64,000 bases of DNA from Manihot esculenta (Eukaryota; Streptophyta; Magnoliopsida; Malpighiales; Euphorbiaceae). Location: positions 13,083,862 to 13,147,861 of the forward strand of contig NC_035168.2 in assembly GCF_001659605.2 (NCBI RefSeq), given 5' to 3'. Position numbers and translations under genes: made by a program. The notes beneath the pieces were generated by a model that was given only the letters and a program-made list of their open reading frames with translations, did no database searches and was not told the DNA's origin. Of the stretch, positions 34,010 through 46,154 are shown piece by piece; position 1 is the first letter of the stretch; each line of letters opens with the position of its first letter.

Positions 34010-34896
34010 TGTAACATCCTCTGGGCCCACACCAGTGAATATTGTCCGCTTTGGGTCAAGGGATTGAAACCCTATCTTCCCTCACGGGTTTGTTTCTGGG
34101 TTAAGGGATTTACTACCCTGTCTTCCCAAAACGCGTCCACTAGGGTCTCTTGGGCATAGGCTTATAAAACCCTCTCCCTTTCCACCTCTTTCCGATGTGG
34201 GATACCTTTGATCCACCTGCATAGGGCTTCTACCCCCCTTACAGGCCTGAGCGTCCTTGCTCAGCACACCGTACTCATGAGGCCCAGGCTCTGATACCAA
34301 TCTGTAACATCCTCTGGGCCCACACCAGTGAATATTGTCCGCTTTGGGTCAAGGGATTGAAACCCTGTCTTCTCTCACGGGTTTGTTTCTGGGTCAAGGG
34401 ATTTACTACCCTGTCTTTCCAAAACGCGTCCACTGGGGTCTCTTGGGCATAGGCTTATAAAGTCCTCTCCCTTTCCACCTCTTTCCGATGTGGGATACCT
34501 TTGATCCACCTGCATAGGGCTTTAGCAAGCTTGCTATACTGTCTGTGAATATGTAATGTCATTTAATGGATAGAGTTGTGCTTTGCCCTAGTGTATGATT
34601 AATCCCTTGCTATGCATGATCTTTATTGAATGTTTTTCTTAATGAGAAATGTGTTGAACCAAGGCTGACTTATGAGATGCTGACCCTATGAGAGTGGGTT
34701 CTATGTTTTCAGACATAGTGCATGTAGGTCAAGCTTGGTAAGGGAATAGGAAAGTGTTTAGTTTTTATGTTTATGTTTGATCATGTATGGGATTTATCAG
34801 GTACACAGAGTTCAGGATAGGCTTGCTACGGGTCCGGCAGCCTTAAGCCGACCTGGATCCTAGCGCCGGTAGCGGTCTGATTTTCGGGTCGTTACA
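34010..34896. mobile_element. Composite element: minus-strand TRIM-like unit joined to plus-strand LTR end, TSD GATTT
   Basis: GATTT (34005-34009 and 34897-34901) flanks 887 bp. The left half (34010 to about 34525) has two near-identical copies of about 225 bp starting TGTAACATCC at 34010 and 34303. Between them are a minus-strand PBS (complement of TGGTATCAGAGC, 34288-34300 region) and a CCCCCC tract that reads as a PPT. That is a terminal-repeat-in-miniature layout on the minus strand. The right half is the last 365 bp of an F-like chromovirus LTR on the plus strand, ending GGGTCGTTACA. Both outer ends are therefore LTR 3' (U5) ends. Confidence 0.65.
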
Positions 34897-35598
34897 GATT
34901 TGATGAGTTTTGCGTACTTGCCCAAGTCCTTCTGTGGCTATGTATTGGAAACTGCTATGCATGCGATAAACAGAGTTCCATCCAAATCAGTTGATACTAT
35001 ACTATACGAGATGTGGTATAACAAGAAACTAGTTTATAAAAAAGAAATAAGTTCTTTCTCACATAAAAATATGGGGTTGCCTTGCATATATGAAAAGAAT
35101 TACATTAGATAAACTAGATAGTAAATTTGATAAGTGTTTATTTATGGGATATGCAAAAGAGGCATTTGGATATTACTTCTACAATTCTTTAGAACAAAAG
35201 GTGTTTATTTCAAATTATGCTATCTTCTTAGAGAAGGAATACTTTCTGAAAGAAGCTAATGAGAGTAGAATTGAACTTAGTGAAGCTCAAGAATCACAAT
35301 AGAGGTAGATCAACTGATTGTCTCCGAGCCTTTCAAGAATAAGAGCCACTCATTGTACAAGCTCTTAGATGATCTACTATAATATGTTATCTTCCGAAGA
35401 GATAAGAATTTCTCGTAAATATTAAACAAGGAGATAACACTAGTTGAGGATAATGAATCTTTAAGATATGAGAAATTTCTAAAGAATTATGAAACAGAGT
35501 TATAGTTGAAGGCTATGCGATTTGAAATGAATTCCATGTATAATAGCTAAGTATGAACTTTGGTTAATCTATCTGAAGGGATAAAACTCATTGAGTGC
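34897..35598 (+). pseudogene. Ty1/copia remnant, right part (integrase end to RT start)
   Basis: It continues the integrase across the composite insertion (LPKSFCGYVLETA, INRVPSKSVDT, then DKLDSKFDKCLFMGYAKEAFGYYFYN and FLEKEYFLKEA). Near 35500-35590 the first RT residues are recognisable (LKAMRFEMNSMY, TLVNLSEGIKLIECM). The frame is broken near 35095 and afterwards, and RT is cut off at about 35598. Confidence 0.82.
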
Positions 35599-36063
35599 AT
35601 GTAACACCGCTATCCAATTATTTATTTAGTCAAGCCGGAGATGACATATTCAGTGGCAATTATCTTATTTTTCTTCAATTATTTTCTTGTATTCATGGCT
35701 TTTTTTTTTATAAAAAATTTGACAGAGTCTCCCCTATAATATGATTCTAATTTAACCTGTGAATAGTAACACATTTTATATACCATCCGACCTTAACCCT
35801 TGCTTCTTTCCATGTCAAACACAATATTTAATACAATTCAATCGCTTTAAATATCCTTTATCAAATTTTATACTAAATAACCATATAATTACACCAAAAT
35901 AATTTCATATATAAAATTGAATTTACAATTCCATATACAAAAATCAAGCATCTAACCATCATCTACATGCCATATTTACATAAAATTTCAAAACGTACAC
36001 AAAAGGAGTTTGATGTAACTCTTGTATGATGCAAATCATGAACCTTGCTATCTTTACTTACAA
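35599..36063. other. AT-rich sequence, possible start of another LTR
   Basis: TGTAACACCGC at 35599 looks like an LTR terminus that ends the copia sequence, but no partner copy is present in the window. The rest is AT-rich and noncoding. Its last five bases, TACAA, are the target site of element D. Confidence 0.4.
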
Positions 36064-38378
36064 TGTAACGACCCGAAAATCGGACCGCTACCGGAGCTAG
36101 GATTCAGGTCGGCTTAAGGCCGCCGGGACCCGTAGCAAGCCTGACATGCAACCTATAAACCTGTTTAATCCCATACATGATCAACAACATACATAAAAAT
36201 TAAAACTTTTCTTTCATTCAAACACCAACCTCAACCTGTGCATGCACTGAACATACTCATAAACATGATCCCTCTGTGGGATCCCAACAATGCCCCAATG
36301 GGCAAATACATCATGTGTTGAGTTGGTTTACATAAACATCATAAAAGATCTAGGATCATGCATTAAAAGGGATACATTACACATAGGTCAAGCACAACCT
36401 CTAATCCTCAATATCATTACATTACATAACTATTCATAACTTTACAATTTTGTCATGTCCACAATCTATCTATTACATACAAAAGACTTCAATACTCTTT
36501 CTGACCTTCTGGTCTACCCTGTACCTGCAAACCTGGGGAATTTGGGGAGAGGGGTGAGCTACTAGAGCCCAGTGAGCAGAATAGTAAAGCATTTAAAACA
36601 TATGATAACATGAAATGCATCACATCACAACTAATCATATCAAGGATGAACTTGTCACCATTTAGCCCTCTACATATTCCAATCATGACAGGGGCGTAGT
36701 GCAGGCCACACCTGGTCTTTCCCTTATACATAACATAACATAACATACATAATCCAAGGTACCGGGGGCGTAGTGCAGGCCACGTCCGGTCTTTCTCTTA
36801 CATAGTGCCAGGGGCGTAGTGCAGGCCACACCTGGACTTCCATATCATATCATCATGTCATAACATATGAGGGCTAATGGATCATTCAACATTCATCCAC
36901 ATCAACAACATATTATGCAATGCAACATATTCGTGATTTCTAATGCAAACAACCTAAAATATCACATGGCATCCGTGATGCATGAACATGCTCAAAACCA
37001 ATTTATTTATTTAAAAGCATAAGAGTTGTTCCACTCACCTCTGGCTAGCTCTGACACTGACTGAAGCAGCTGACTCACTGCTGAGGTCCTCGGTTCCTTG
37101 GGTCCGAACCTACACAAGTGGACTCAAATGAGGGACCAAACAACTAGAACATAACTCTAAAAATATCCCCCAAAAACCCTCTAAAACTCCTCAAAACATC
37201 CATGCAAAACATGCAAAGAAAGGCTGGACAAGGCACTTTCGGCGGCAGGTTCGGCGGCCGAAAGTCCCTCCAGAGCCGAAAGTCAGGCAGGTTCGGCGGC
37301 ACCTTCGGCGGCCGAAACTCCCAGACAGAGGCGAAACTCATGCATGTTCGGCAGCACTTTCAGCGGCCGAAACTCTCAGACAGAGACGAAAGTCTCCTTT
37401 CGGGAGCAAGCTTCGGCAGTCGAAGGCTGCTTCGGCAGTCGAAGGCTGCTTCCACAAGAGGGTTCGGCGGCCGAAAGTCCCTTCGGCTGCCGAACCTGGT
37501 TTCTCCCAAAGGGCAGAAACTTGGTTCAAACATGCACAAATGCCTCCAAACTCATACCATCATGCATTTAGCTCAACCAAAACATGCATACAAGCTCCTA
37601 GGGGTCTCAAACTACCTTAAACCCCAACTACAACACATCAAACATACATTTACAAGCCACATTGCTCAAAAACTCATCAAAAACCCATAAACTCAACATA
37701 AGCTTACTCATGCATTTTCTACCCCATGAACTTGCATAAAACTTGTTTAAAACATAATGTAAGCTAGAGATCGACTCTTGCCTCTTGAAGATCGAGAGTA
37801 GAGGCGGTCTAACTTGGAGTTAGGAGAGATTTGAGTTCTTGAACCTCAAAGCTCCAAAACTTGCTCAAAACTTGAAAATCTTCAAAAGGAAGTAAAAACT
37901 TGTGAAAATCTTGAAAGATCTGAAGGAAAAGACTCAAGATTGGTGAGGAACGGCGGAGAACTCACCTTGGCCAACAATGGGGAGAAAAGCTCGCCCGTTT
38001 TTGGCTAAGGGACCCTTTTATAGTGGCTGGCCAGGCCACGTTCGGGGGCCGAACGTGCCTCCGCATGCATGCCATGTTCGGCGGCCGAACTTGAGGTTCG
38101 GCGGCCGAACCTGGACTTCCCTCACTTATGCTTTCGGGGGCCTAAAAGCGCTCCCGAAGGCATGCATGTTCGGCGGCCGAACTTGAGGTTCGGCGGCCGA
38201 ACCTGAGTTTTCCTCCAAGGTTGTTTTCATGCAAAAACTCATTTCCTTTCATGCTTAAAACATAAAACACATTAAAACATTTTATGAAAACATGGTTTTA
38301 CCCTTTTAGAGATCTCCGACATCCGAGATTCCACCGGACGGTAGGAATTCCGATACCGGAGTCTAGCCAGGTATTACA
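36064..38378 (-). repeat. 3' LTR of D
   Basis: The LTR is 2,315 bp. The TATA box is at 38015-38022 (minus). The donor of predicted intron 1 reads GCAAGAG here against GTAAGAG in the other LTR. The stem cassette at 36687-36840 has a different loop (TGTGGCCTGCACTACGCC on the minus strand) from C1. Confidence 0.93.
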
Positions 38379-38413
38379 TTCTCCCCCCTTAAGAACATTC
38401 ATCCCCGAATGTT
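38379..38413 (-). promoter_or_regulatory. Pre-LTR hairpin and polypurine tract of D
   Basis: On the minus strand, AACATTCGGGGATGAATGTT is followed by CTTAAGGGGGGAGAA next to the 3' LTR. Confidence 0.8.
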
Positions 38414-38485
38414 CCTCAACTAGCACATGCAAGGCATACAACATATCATACACATAAAACACATTAAACATATAAGAAACTAACC

Positions 38486-41400
38486 TTAGAAAAGATAAGG
38501 GTATTGCTGGAGCATGGACTCCCGTGTCTCCCAAGTGCATTCTTCCAAATTGTGGTGGTTCCACAGGACTTTCACCATAGGGATTTCCTTGTTTCTTAGC
38601 TTTCTGATCTGGGTGTCTATGATCCGTACTGGCTGTTCAACATAGGTGAGATCCTCTTGGATCTCCACATCAGGCTCACTAAGAACCTTACTCGGATCTG
38701 ACACGAACTTCCTCAACATTGAAACATGGAAAACCGGATGGATTCTTGCCATTGAAGCAGGTAAATCCAGCTTGTACGACACATTCCCAATCTTTTGCAA
38801 GACTTCAAAGGGTCCGATGTATCGTGGGGCTAGTTTACCTTTCTTTCCAAAGCAAACCACTCCTTTCATTGGAGACACTCTGAGCAATACCAGATCCCCC
38901 TCCTGAAACTCTACCTGTCTTCTGCGGATGTCTGCATAACTCTTCTGTCTGCTTGCTGCAGTCTTGATTCTTTCTCTGATTATGGGTACTACCCTGCTGG
39001 TAATCTCTACTAGATCAGGCCCTGCCAAGGCCTTTTCTCCAACTTCCTCCCAGCAAACAGGTGATCTGCACTTCCTTCCATATAAAGCTTCATATGGAGC
39101 CATCCCGATGCTAGCATGATGGCTGTTATTGTAGGCAAACTCCACCAAGGGTAGATGCTGCCTCCAAGAACTGCCAAAGGCCAGCACGCACATTCTAAGC
39201 ATATCCTCTATGGTCTGGATGGTCCTTTCTGATTGTCCGTCCGTCTGTGGATGGAAAGCAGTGCTAAAATCCAACCTGGTACCCATGGCATTCTACAGAC
39301 TCTGCCAAAATCTGGAGGTGAACTGGGGCCCTTTATCGGAGACTATCAAAACAGGAACCCCATGCAGCCTGACGATCTCATCTACATACACCTGCGCCAA
39401 CTTGTCCATAGAATAGCCACTCCTGACAGGGATGAAGTGAGCAGATTTGGTGAGTCTGTCCACAATCACCCATATGGAGTCCAATCTGTTGGACGTCGCC
39501 GGTAACCCCACTACGAAGTCCATAGCTATATTCTCCCATTTCCACTCAGGAATAGGTAGCGGGTTAAGCATTCCAGCCGGCTTCTGATGTTCCAGCTTCA
39601 CCCTCTGACACACTTCGCAGGCTGACACAAACTGTGCCACTTCCTTCTTCATAGCTGGCCACCAATAAACCTTCTTCAGATCTTGATACATCTTGGTGGC
39701 TCCGGGGTGAACACTGTATCTTGCATTATGAGCCTCTCTCATAATGTCTCCTTTTAGCCCTATGTCATATGGTACACATAGTCTGCTCCCATAGCGGAGG
39801 ATCCCTTTGTTGTCGAATCTGAACTCATTATCTTTGCCTGACTGAACAGTCCTGGCAATCTTCACAAACTCTGGGTCCTCATGCTGTTTCTGAGCCACCT
39901 GCTCCAGAAACACGGGTGTCACTCTCATCTGGGCCACTAAAGCACCTGTACCAGACAACTCCAACTGTAGACCTTCATCAATGAGCTTGTAAAACTCTTT
40001 TACCACTGGTCTCCTCTCTGCCGATATGTGGAATAAACTGCCTAGTGACTTCCGGCTTAGGGCGTCTGCCACAACATTCGCCTTACCCGGATGATACTGA
40101 ATCTTGCAATCATAGTCACTCAGCAGCTCTACCCATCTCCTCTGTCTCAAGTTCAAATCTCTTTGACTCAGGATGTACTGCAGGCTCTTATGATCTGTGA
40201 AGATCTCACATTTAACCCCATAGAGGTAGTGCCTCCACATCTTCAGTGCAAAGATTACTGCTGCCATCTCCAGGTCGTGTGTGGGGTAATTCAACTCATG
40301 CTTCTTCAGTTGCCTAGAAGCATAAGCAATCACCCTTTCATTCTGCATTAGTACACAACCCAGTCCCACACGGGACGCATCACAAAAGACTGTAAAGTCC
40401 TCATCACTAGATGGCAGAGCTAACACTGGTGCTGAAGTCAACCTCTTCTTAAGCTCTTCAAAACTCTCTTCGCACTGGTCGGTCCACACAAACTTCTTAT
40501 TCTTCCTGGTCAACCTGGTCAGAGGAGCTGCTATCCTTGAGAAGTCCTGAACGAACCTCCTGTAGTAACCTGCCAAACCCAAGAAACTTCTAATCTCTGT
40601 CACTGAAGTGGGTCTAGGCTAGTTAGCCAAAGTTTCTGTGTTCTTGGGGTCCACCTCTAGTCCATTTTCTGACACGACATGCCCCAAGAACGAAATGCTC
40701 CTCAACCAGAACTCACACTTAGAGAACTTGGCATACAAGCCATGTTCCCTCAAGGTCTGCAGAACCAACCTCAGATGATGGGCATGCTCCTCTGCATTCC
40801 TGGAATACACTAAGATATCATCTATGAAGACAATAACGAAGTGATCCAGGTACTGGCTAAACACTCTGTTCATGAGATCCATGAATGCTGCAGGGGCGTT
40901 GGTTAACCCGAACGGCATTACAAGGAACTCAAAATGCCCATATCTGATCCTGAAAGCCGTCTTTGGCACATCTTCTTCTCTGATCCTCAGCTGATGGTAC
41001 CCCGATCTCAGATCTATTTTGGAGAAACAACCCGCTCCTGCTAGCTGGTCGAATAGATCATCGATCCTTGGCAATGGGTACTTATTCTTGGTAGTGACTT
41101 TGTTCAACTGCCTGTAGTCGATACAAAGTCTAAGGGATCCATCCTTCTTTCTAACAAACAAGACTGGAGCACCCCAGGGTGAGGTACTCGGTCGGATGAA
41201 GCCCTTGTCTACCAGCTCTTGCAACTGTTCTTTCAACTCTTTCAATTCTGCTGGTGCCATCCTGTAGGGAGGGATAGAGATCGGTCGGGTTCTAGGCATC
41301 AGTTCTATCTCAAACTCTATCTCCCTAGCAGATGGTAAACCTAGCAGTTCGTCTGGGAACACATCTAATAACTCTCTAACCACTGGCACCGAGGCGGGCT

Positions 41401-43471
41401 CTCTAACCTGACTGCTAAGCTCTCTCACATGAGCCAAGTACCCCTGACATCCCTTCCTAAGCAACCTACGAGCCTGAAGAGCTGATATCAGATCTCTAGG
41501 TGTACCCCTCTTGTCTCCTCTGAAGATTACCTCTGACCCATCCTGACCTCTGAACCTGACTACCTTGTCCCTGCAGTCCAAGGTAGCACCATGGGTAGAT
41601 AACCGGTCCATCCCTAGAATGACGTCAAAATCTGTCAAGTCTAGAACCACAAGGTCGGCGGACAAGCATCTTCCCTCAACAAACACAGGACTACACTGGC
41701 AGATTGACTCTGCCACTGATGGATCACACTTGGGCCCACTGACCCAGAGAGGACACTCTAACTCAGAGATCATCAACCCTAACCTCTGGACGGCTCTCGG
41801 AGCAATAAAAGAATGAGATGCACCAGGGTCCATCAAGGCATACACATCTGAACAACCAATGACTAAGTTACCTGCCACCACGGTGTTAGATGCATCTGCC
41901 TCCTGCTGTGTCATTGTGAAGATCCGTGCTGGAGCTGATGGACCTTCACCTCTGAAACCCGCTGAAGAAGAGGCTGCCCTTCTCCCTCTACCTCTGCCAC
42001 TGGCCTGAGTCGTGGCTGGAGCTGCTGGCTGCGCTACACTGCCTGAAGCTGTCTGCTAGGACTGTGCCATCGGGGCTGCTCTTGGACATTCTCGAGACAT
42101 ATGCCCCTCCTGACCACATCTGTAACAGGCTGTCGTCCCAAACCGACATACTCCTCTGTGTGGCTTACCACACTTGGCACAAACTGCATTATCCGCACCA
42201 GATCTTGAGCCACTCCCTAGTCCCAGACTGGACTTAACCTTATTCCAGAACTTGTTCTTCTTAGACTTCCTGGGACCTCTGTCCCACTTCTTGCTACCTG
42301 AAGCTCCTGCACTCATTGAAGAAGAGCCTGGGGTCTTCGAACTAGAAGGCTGTGCCACTGACTGTTTAACTGTCCCCTGAACGATGGCACTGGCCTCCAT
42401 TTTCCGGGCCATGTCCACAATGGCATGGAAGCTCTCCCTATCTGCTGACTGGATCAAGGAGGAATATCTGGAGTGGAGTTTCATGATATACCTCCTTGAC
42501 CTTTTCTGGTTTGAGTCAAGGTTTTGCCCTGCAAATGGCAACAACTCCAAGAACCTGTCTGTGAACTCCTCTACACCCATCTCATCAGTCTGCCTCAACT
42601 GCTCAAACTCTATCATCTTCAGCTCCCTTGAACTATATGGGAAAGCCCATCCTGCAAACTCGTTTGCAAATTCCTCCCAAGACATGCTATCCACTTTCGG
42701 GTTCACATAATTCTTGAACCACTCTCGTGCCTTCTTGCACTTAAGTGTGAACCCAGCCATCTGAATGGCTCTACTATCATCAGCCCCAATCTCATCTGTG
42801 ATCACCTTGACCCTCTCAAGATACACAAACGGGTCATCCCCTTTTTCATACTGAGGAGCACCCAACTTCATGTAGTCGGTCATCTTGACCTTGCTCCCAC
42901 TGGCTGAGCTAGGTCTAGAAGGTTGAGTAGCTAGGGCTGCCGGTTCTGCTGGAGGAGGAGGAGGTACAGCATCCCCTGGGGTAGGGTTTGCTGGATTTGG
43001 ATAGTAGGGTGGAGGTGGATACATTGGGTATTGTGGGTAAGGTGGATAATAAGGTGGGTATGGCATCTGTGTGGGGTAAGGGCTAAAGCTATGGTAATCC
43101 GATATGCCTCCCATCGAATACCCAGGGTTTTGTGAAAAGGGTGGGTAGTAAGGTGGCTGAACAAATCCCGAGGCCTGGGTGCCTCCTTGGGATTGTCCCA
43201 TTCCTTCTTCTGACATGCTAACTCCCAGACTGCCATCCCTCCTCTGCTCTACATCCATATCGACCCCCATGTCCTCTGACGCTCCTCCCTGAACTGTTCC
43301 TCTGACTGATCTGCTTCTACCCAGATCCAGAGACCTTCTAGGGTCCCTTACTGCTCTTTCCCTACCAGACCTGCTTGACATTGCCCTAAGCAATGCTGGA
43401 GGACGAGCGCTCATGCCCTCATCCTCAGGTGGTACTCCAGTCAATCGTGCAGATCGACGAGTTACTCTCAT
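38486..43471 (-). pseudogene. D gag-pol polyprotein, three TAG stops, otherwise in frame
   Basis: ATG 43471 begins MRVTRRSARLTGVPPEDEG; the frame of 1,662 codons ends at 38486. Order: Pro/Tyr-rich segment, capsid (AREWFKNYV, VEEFTDRFLELLPF), knuckles ([26 protein letters not shown]), protease (DPGASHSF), RT (FIDD), RNase H (FCDAS, FTDHKS), integrase (HNARYSVH...[25 protein letters not shown]) and chromodomain (VLWNHHNLEECTWE). Stops are at 42056-42058 (gag/protease junction), 40619-40621 (RT to RNase H linker) and 39293-39295 (integrase). All three correspond to CAG or TGG in element E. No frameshift was found, so the element was probably active when inserted. Confidence 0.93.
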
Positions 43472-43732
43472 CCTATTTTCTGAAAAACAGTACACATCAC
43501 ATAAACATTAGCATCATATGGTTCATGTGGGCACACATGAACCCGCATCACATACATCACACATCATTAATGCACATGCATATAATCATGGCATTTCACA
43601 TCATCATGTAAGACAGGACTCCACATCCTATCCTAGTGGACATGATCTTCCTATTGTGCTTGACCTTCTATAACATCCATGAGCCCGACACTCTAGGTCC
43701 GACCATATGAACCTAGGGCTCTGATACCATTC
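43472..43732 (-). promoter_or_regulatory. Leader of D with Met-type PBS and acceptor before gag
   Basis: On the minus strand TGGTATCAGAGCCC occupies 43729-43716, three bases after the 5' LTR. The acceptor CTGTTTTTCAG ends at 43480, eight bases before ATG 43471. Confidence 0.8.
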
Positions 43733-46028
43733 TGTAACGACCCGAAAATCGGACCGCTACCGGCGCTAGGATTCAGGTCGGCTTAAGGCCGCCGGGACCC
43801 GTAGCAAGCCTGACATGCAACCTATAAACCTGTTTAATCCCATACATGATCAACAACATACATAAAAATTAAAACTTTTCTTTCATTCAAACACCAACCT
43901 CAACCTGTGCATGCACTGAACATATTCATAAACATGATCCCTCTGTGGGATCCCAACAATGCCCCAATGGGCAAATACATCATGTGTTGAGTTGGTTTAC
44001 ATAAACATCATAAAAGATTTAGGATCATGCATTAAAAGGGATACATTACGCATAGGTCAAGCACAACCTCTAATCCTCAATATCATTACATTACATAACT
44101 ATTCATAACTTTACAATTTTGTCATGTCCACAATCTATCTATTACATACAAAAGACTTCAATACTCTTGCTGACCTCCTGGTCTACCCTGTACCTGCAAA
44201 CCTGGGGAATTTGGGGAGAGGGGTGAGCTACTAGAGCCCAGTGAGCAGAATAGTAAAGCATTTAAAACATATGATAACATGAAATGCATCACATCACAAC
44301 TAATCATATCAAGGATGAACTTGTCACCATTTAGCCCTCTACATATTCCAATCATGACAGGGGCGTAGTGCAGGCCACACCTGGTCTTTCCCTTATACAT
44401 AATATAACATAACATACATAATCCATGGTACCGGGGGCGTAGTGCAGGCCACGTCCGGTCTTTCTCTTACATAGTGCCAGGGGCATAGTGCAGGCCACAC
44501 CTAGACTTCCATATCATATCATCATGTCATAACATATGACGGCTAATGGATCATTCAACATTCATCCATATCAACAACATATTATGCAATGCAACATATT
44601 CGTGATTTCTAATGCAAACAACCTAAAATATCACATGGCATCCGTGATGCATGAACATGCTCAAAACTGATTTATTTATTTAAAAGCATAAGAGTTGTTC
44701 CACTCACCTCTGGCTAGCTTTGACACTGACTGAAGCAGCTGACTCACTGCTGAGGTCCTCGGTTCCTCGGGTCCGAACCTACACAGGTGGACTCAAATGA
44801 GGGACCAAACAACTAGAACATAACTCTAAAAACATCCCCCAAAAACCCTCTAAAACTCCTCAAAACATCCTTGCAAAACATGCAAATAAAGGCTGGACAG
44901 AGCACTTTCGGCGGCAGGTTCGGCGGCCGAAAGTCCCTCCAGAGCCGAAAGTCAGGCAGGTTCGTCGGCACTTTCGGAGGCCGAAACTTCCAGACAAAGG
45001 CGAAACTCATGCATGTTCAGCGGCACTTTCGGCGGCCGAAACTCCCAGACAGAGACGAAAGTCTCCTTTCGGGGGCAAGCTTCGGCAGCCGAAGGCTGCT
45101 TCCACAAGAGGGTTCGGCGGCCGAAAGTCCCTTCGGCTGCCGAACCTGGTTTCTCCCAAAGGGCATAAACTTGGTTCAAACATGCACAAATGCCTCCAAA
45201 CTCATACCATCATGCGTTTAGCTCAACCAAAACATGCATACAAGCTCCTAGGGGTCTCAAACCACCTTAAACCCCAACTACAACACATCAAACATACATT
45301 TACAAGCCACATTGCTCAAAAACTCATCAAAAACCCATAAACTCAACATAAGCTTACTCATGCATTTTCTACCCCATGAACTTGCATAAAACTTGTTTAA
45401 AACAGAATGTAAGCTAGAGATCGACTCTTACCTCTTGAAGATCGAGAGTAGAGGCGATCTAACTTGGAGTTGGGAGAGATTTGAGTTCTTGAACCTCAAA
45501 GCTCCAAAACTTGCTCAAAACTTGAAAATCTTCAAAAGGAAGTAAAAACTTGTGAAAATCTTGAAAGATCTGAAGGAAAAGACTCAAGATTGGTGAGGAA
45601 CGGCGGAGAACTCACCTTGGCCAACAATGGGGAGAAAAGCTCGCCCGTTTTCGGCTAAGGGACCCTTTTATAGTGGCTGGCCAGGCCACGTTCGGGGGCC
45701 GAACGTGCCTCCGCATGCATGCCATGTTCGGCGGCCGAACTTGAGGTTCGGCGGCCGAACCTGGACTTCCCTCACTTATGCTTTCGGGGGCCTAAAAGCG
45801 CTCTCGAAGGCATGCATGTTCGGCGGCCGAACTTGAGGTTCGGCGGCCAAACCTGAGTTTTCCTCCAAGGTTGTTTTCATGCAAAAACTCATTTCCTTTC
45901 ATGCTTAAAACATAAAACACATTAAAACATTTTATGAAAACATGGTTTTACCCTTCTAGAGATCTCCGACATTCGAGATTCCACCGGACGGTAGGAATTT
46001 CGATACCGGAGTCTAGTCGGGTATTACA
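43733..46028 (-). repeat. 5' LTR of D
   Basis: The LTR is 2,296 bp, with promoter TATA on the minus strand at 45665-45672. Predicted donor 1 is at 45431, acceptor 1 at 44779, donor 2 at 44707 and acceptor 2 at 44202. Confidence 0.93.
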
Positions 46029-46154
46029 TACAATCTGCTGAAAAGAAAATTTCTATACGCTAAGCATATTTTTTAGTGGTGCTTAACTTTTCTTAAATCA
46101 ATATTTAAATAAAATTTCAATTAAACAAGATAAATTAATCAAAGTACAATTAAA
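46029..46154. other. Host DNA between elements D and F
   Basis: About 121 bp of AT-rich noncoding sequence follow the TACAA duplication. It ends with TAAAT, the target duplication of F. It joins 36063 on the left and 63529 on the right in the pre-insertion locus. Confidence 0.75.

Larger units (their letters stand above)
36064..46028 (-). mobile_element. Element D: full-length chromovirus, minus strand, TSD TACAA
   Basis: LTRs at 36064-38378 and 43733-46028 flank a PBS and a full gag-pol frame. The flanking TACAA (36059-36063 and 46029-46033) is perfect. LTRs differ by 19 bp in length, explained by one duplicated TTCGGCAGTCGAAGGCTGC unit near 37430. Gag-pol has three stops and no frameshift, so it decayed only lightly after insertion. 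Confidence 0.95.

Noticed and set aside
34900..35302. Two short ORFs as separate host genes
   Set aside because: Their residues follow the copia integrase C-terminus in order with a frameshift between them, so they are one dead element.
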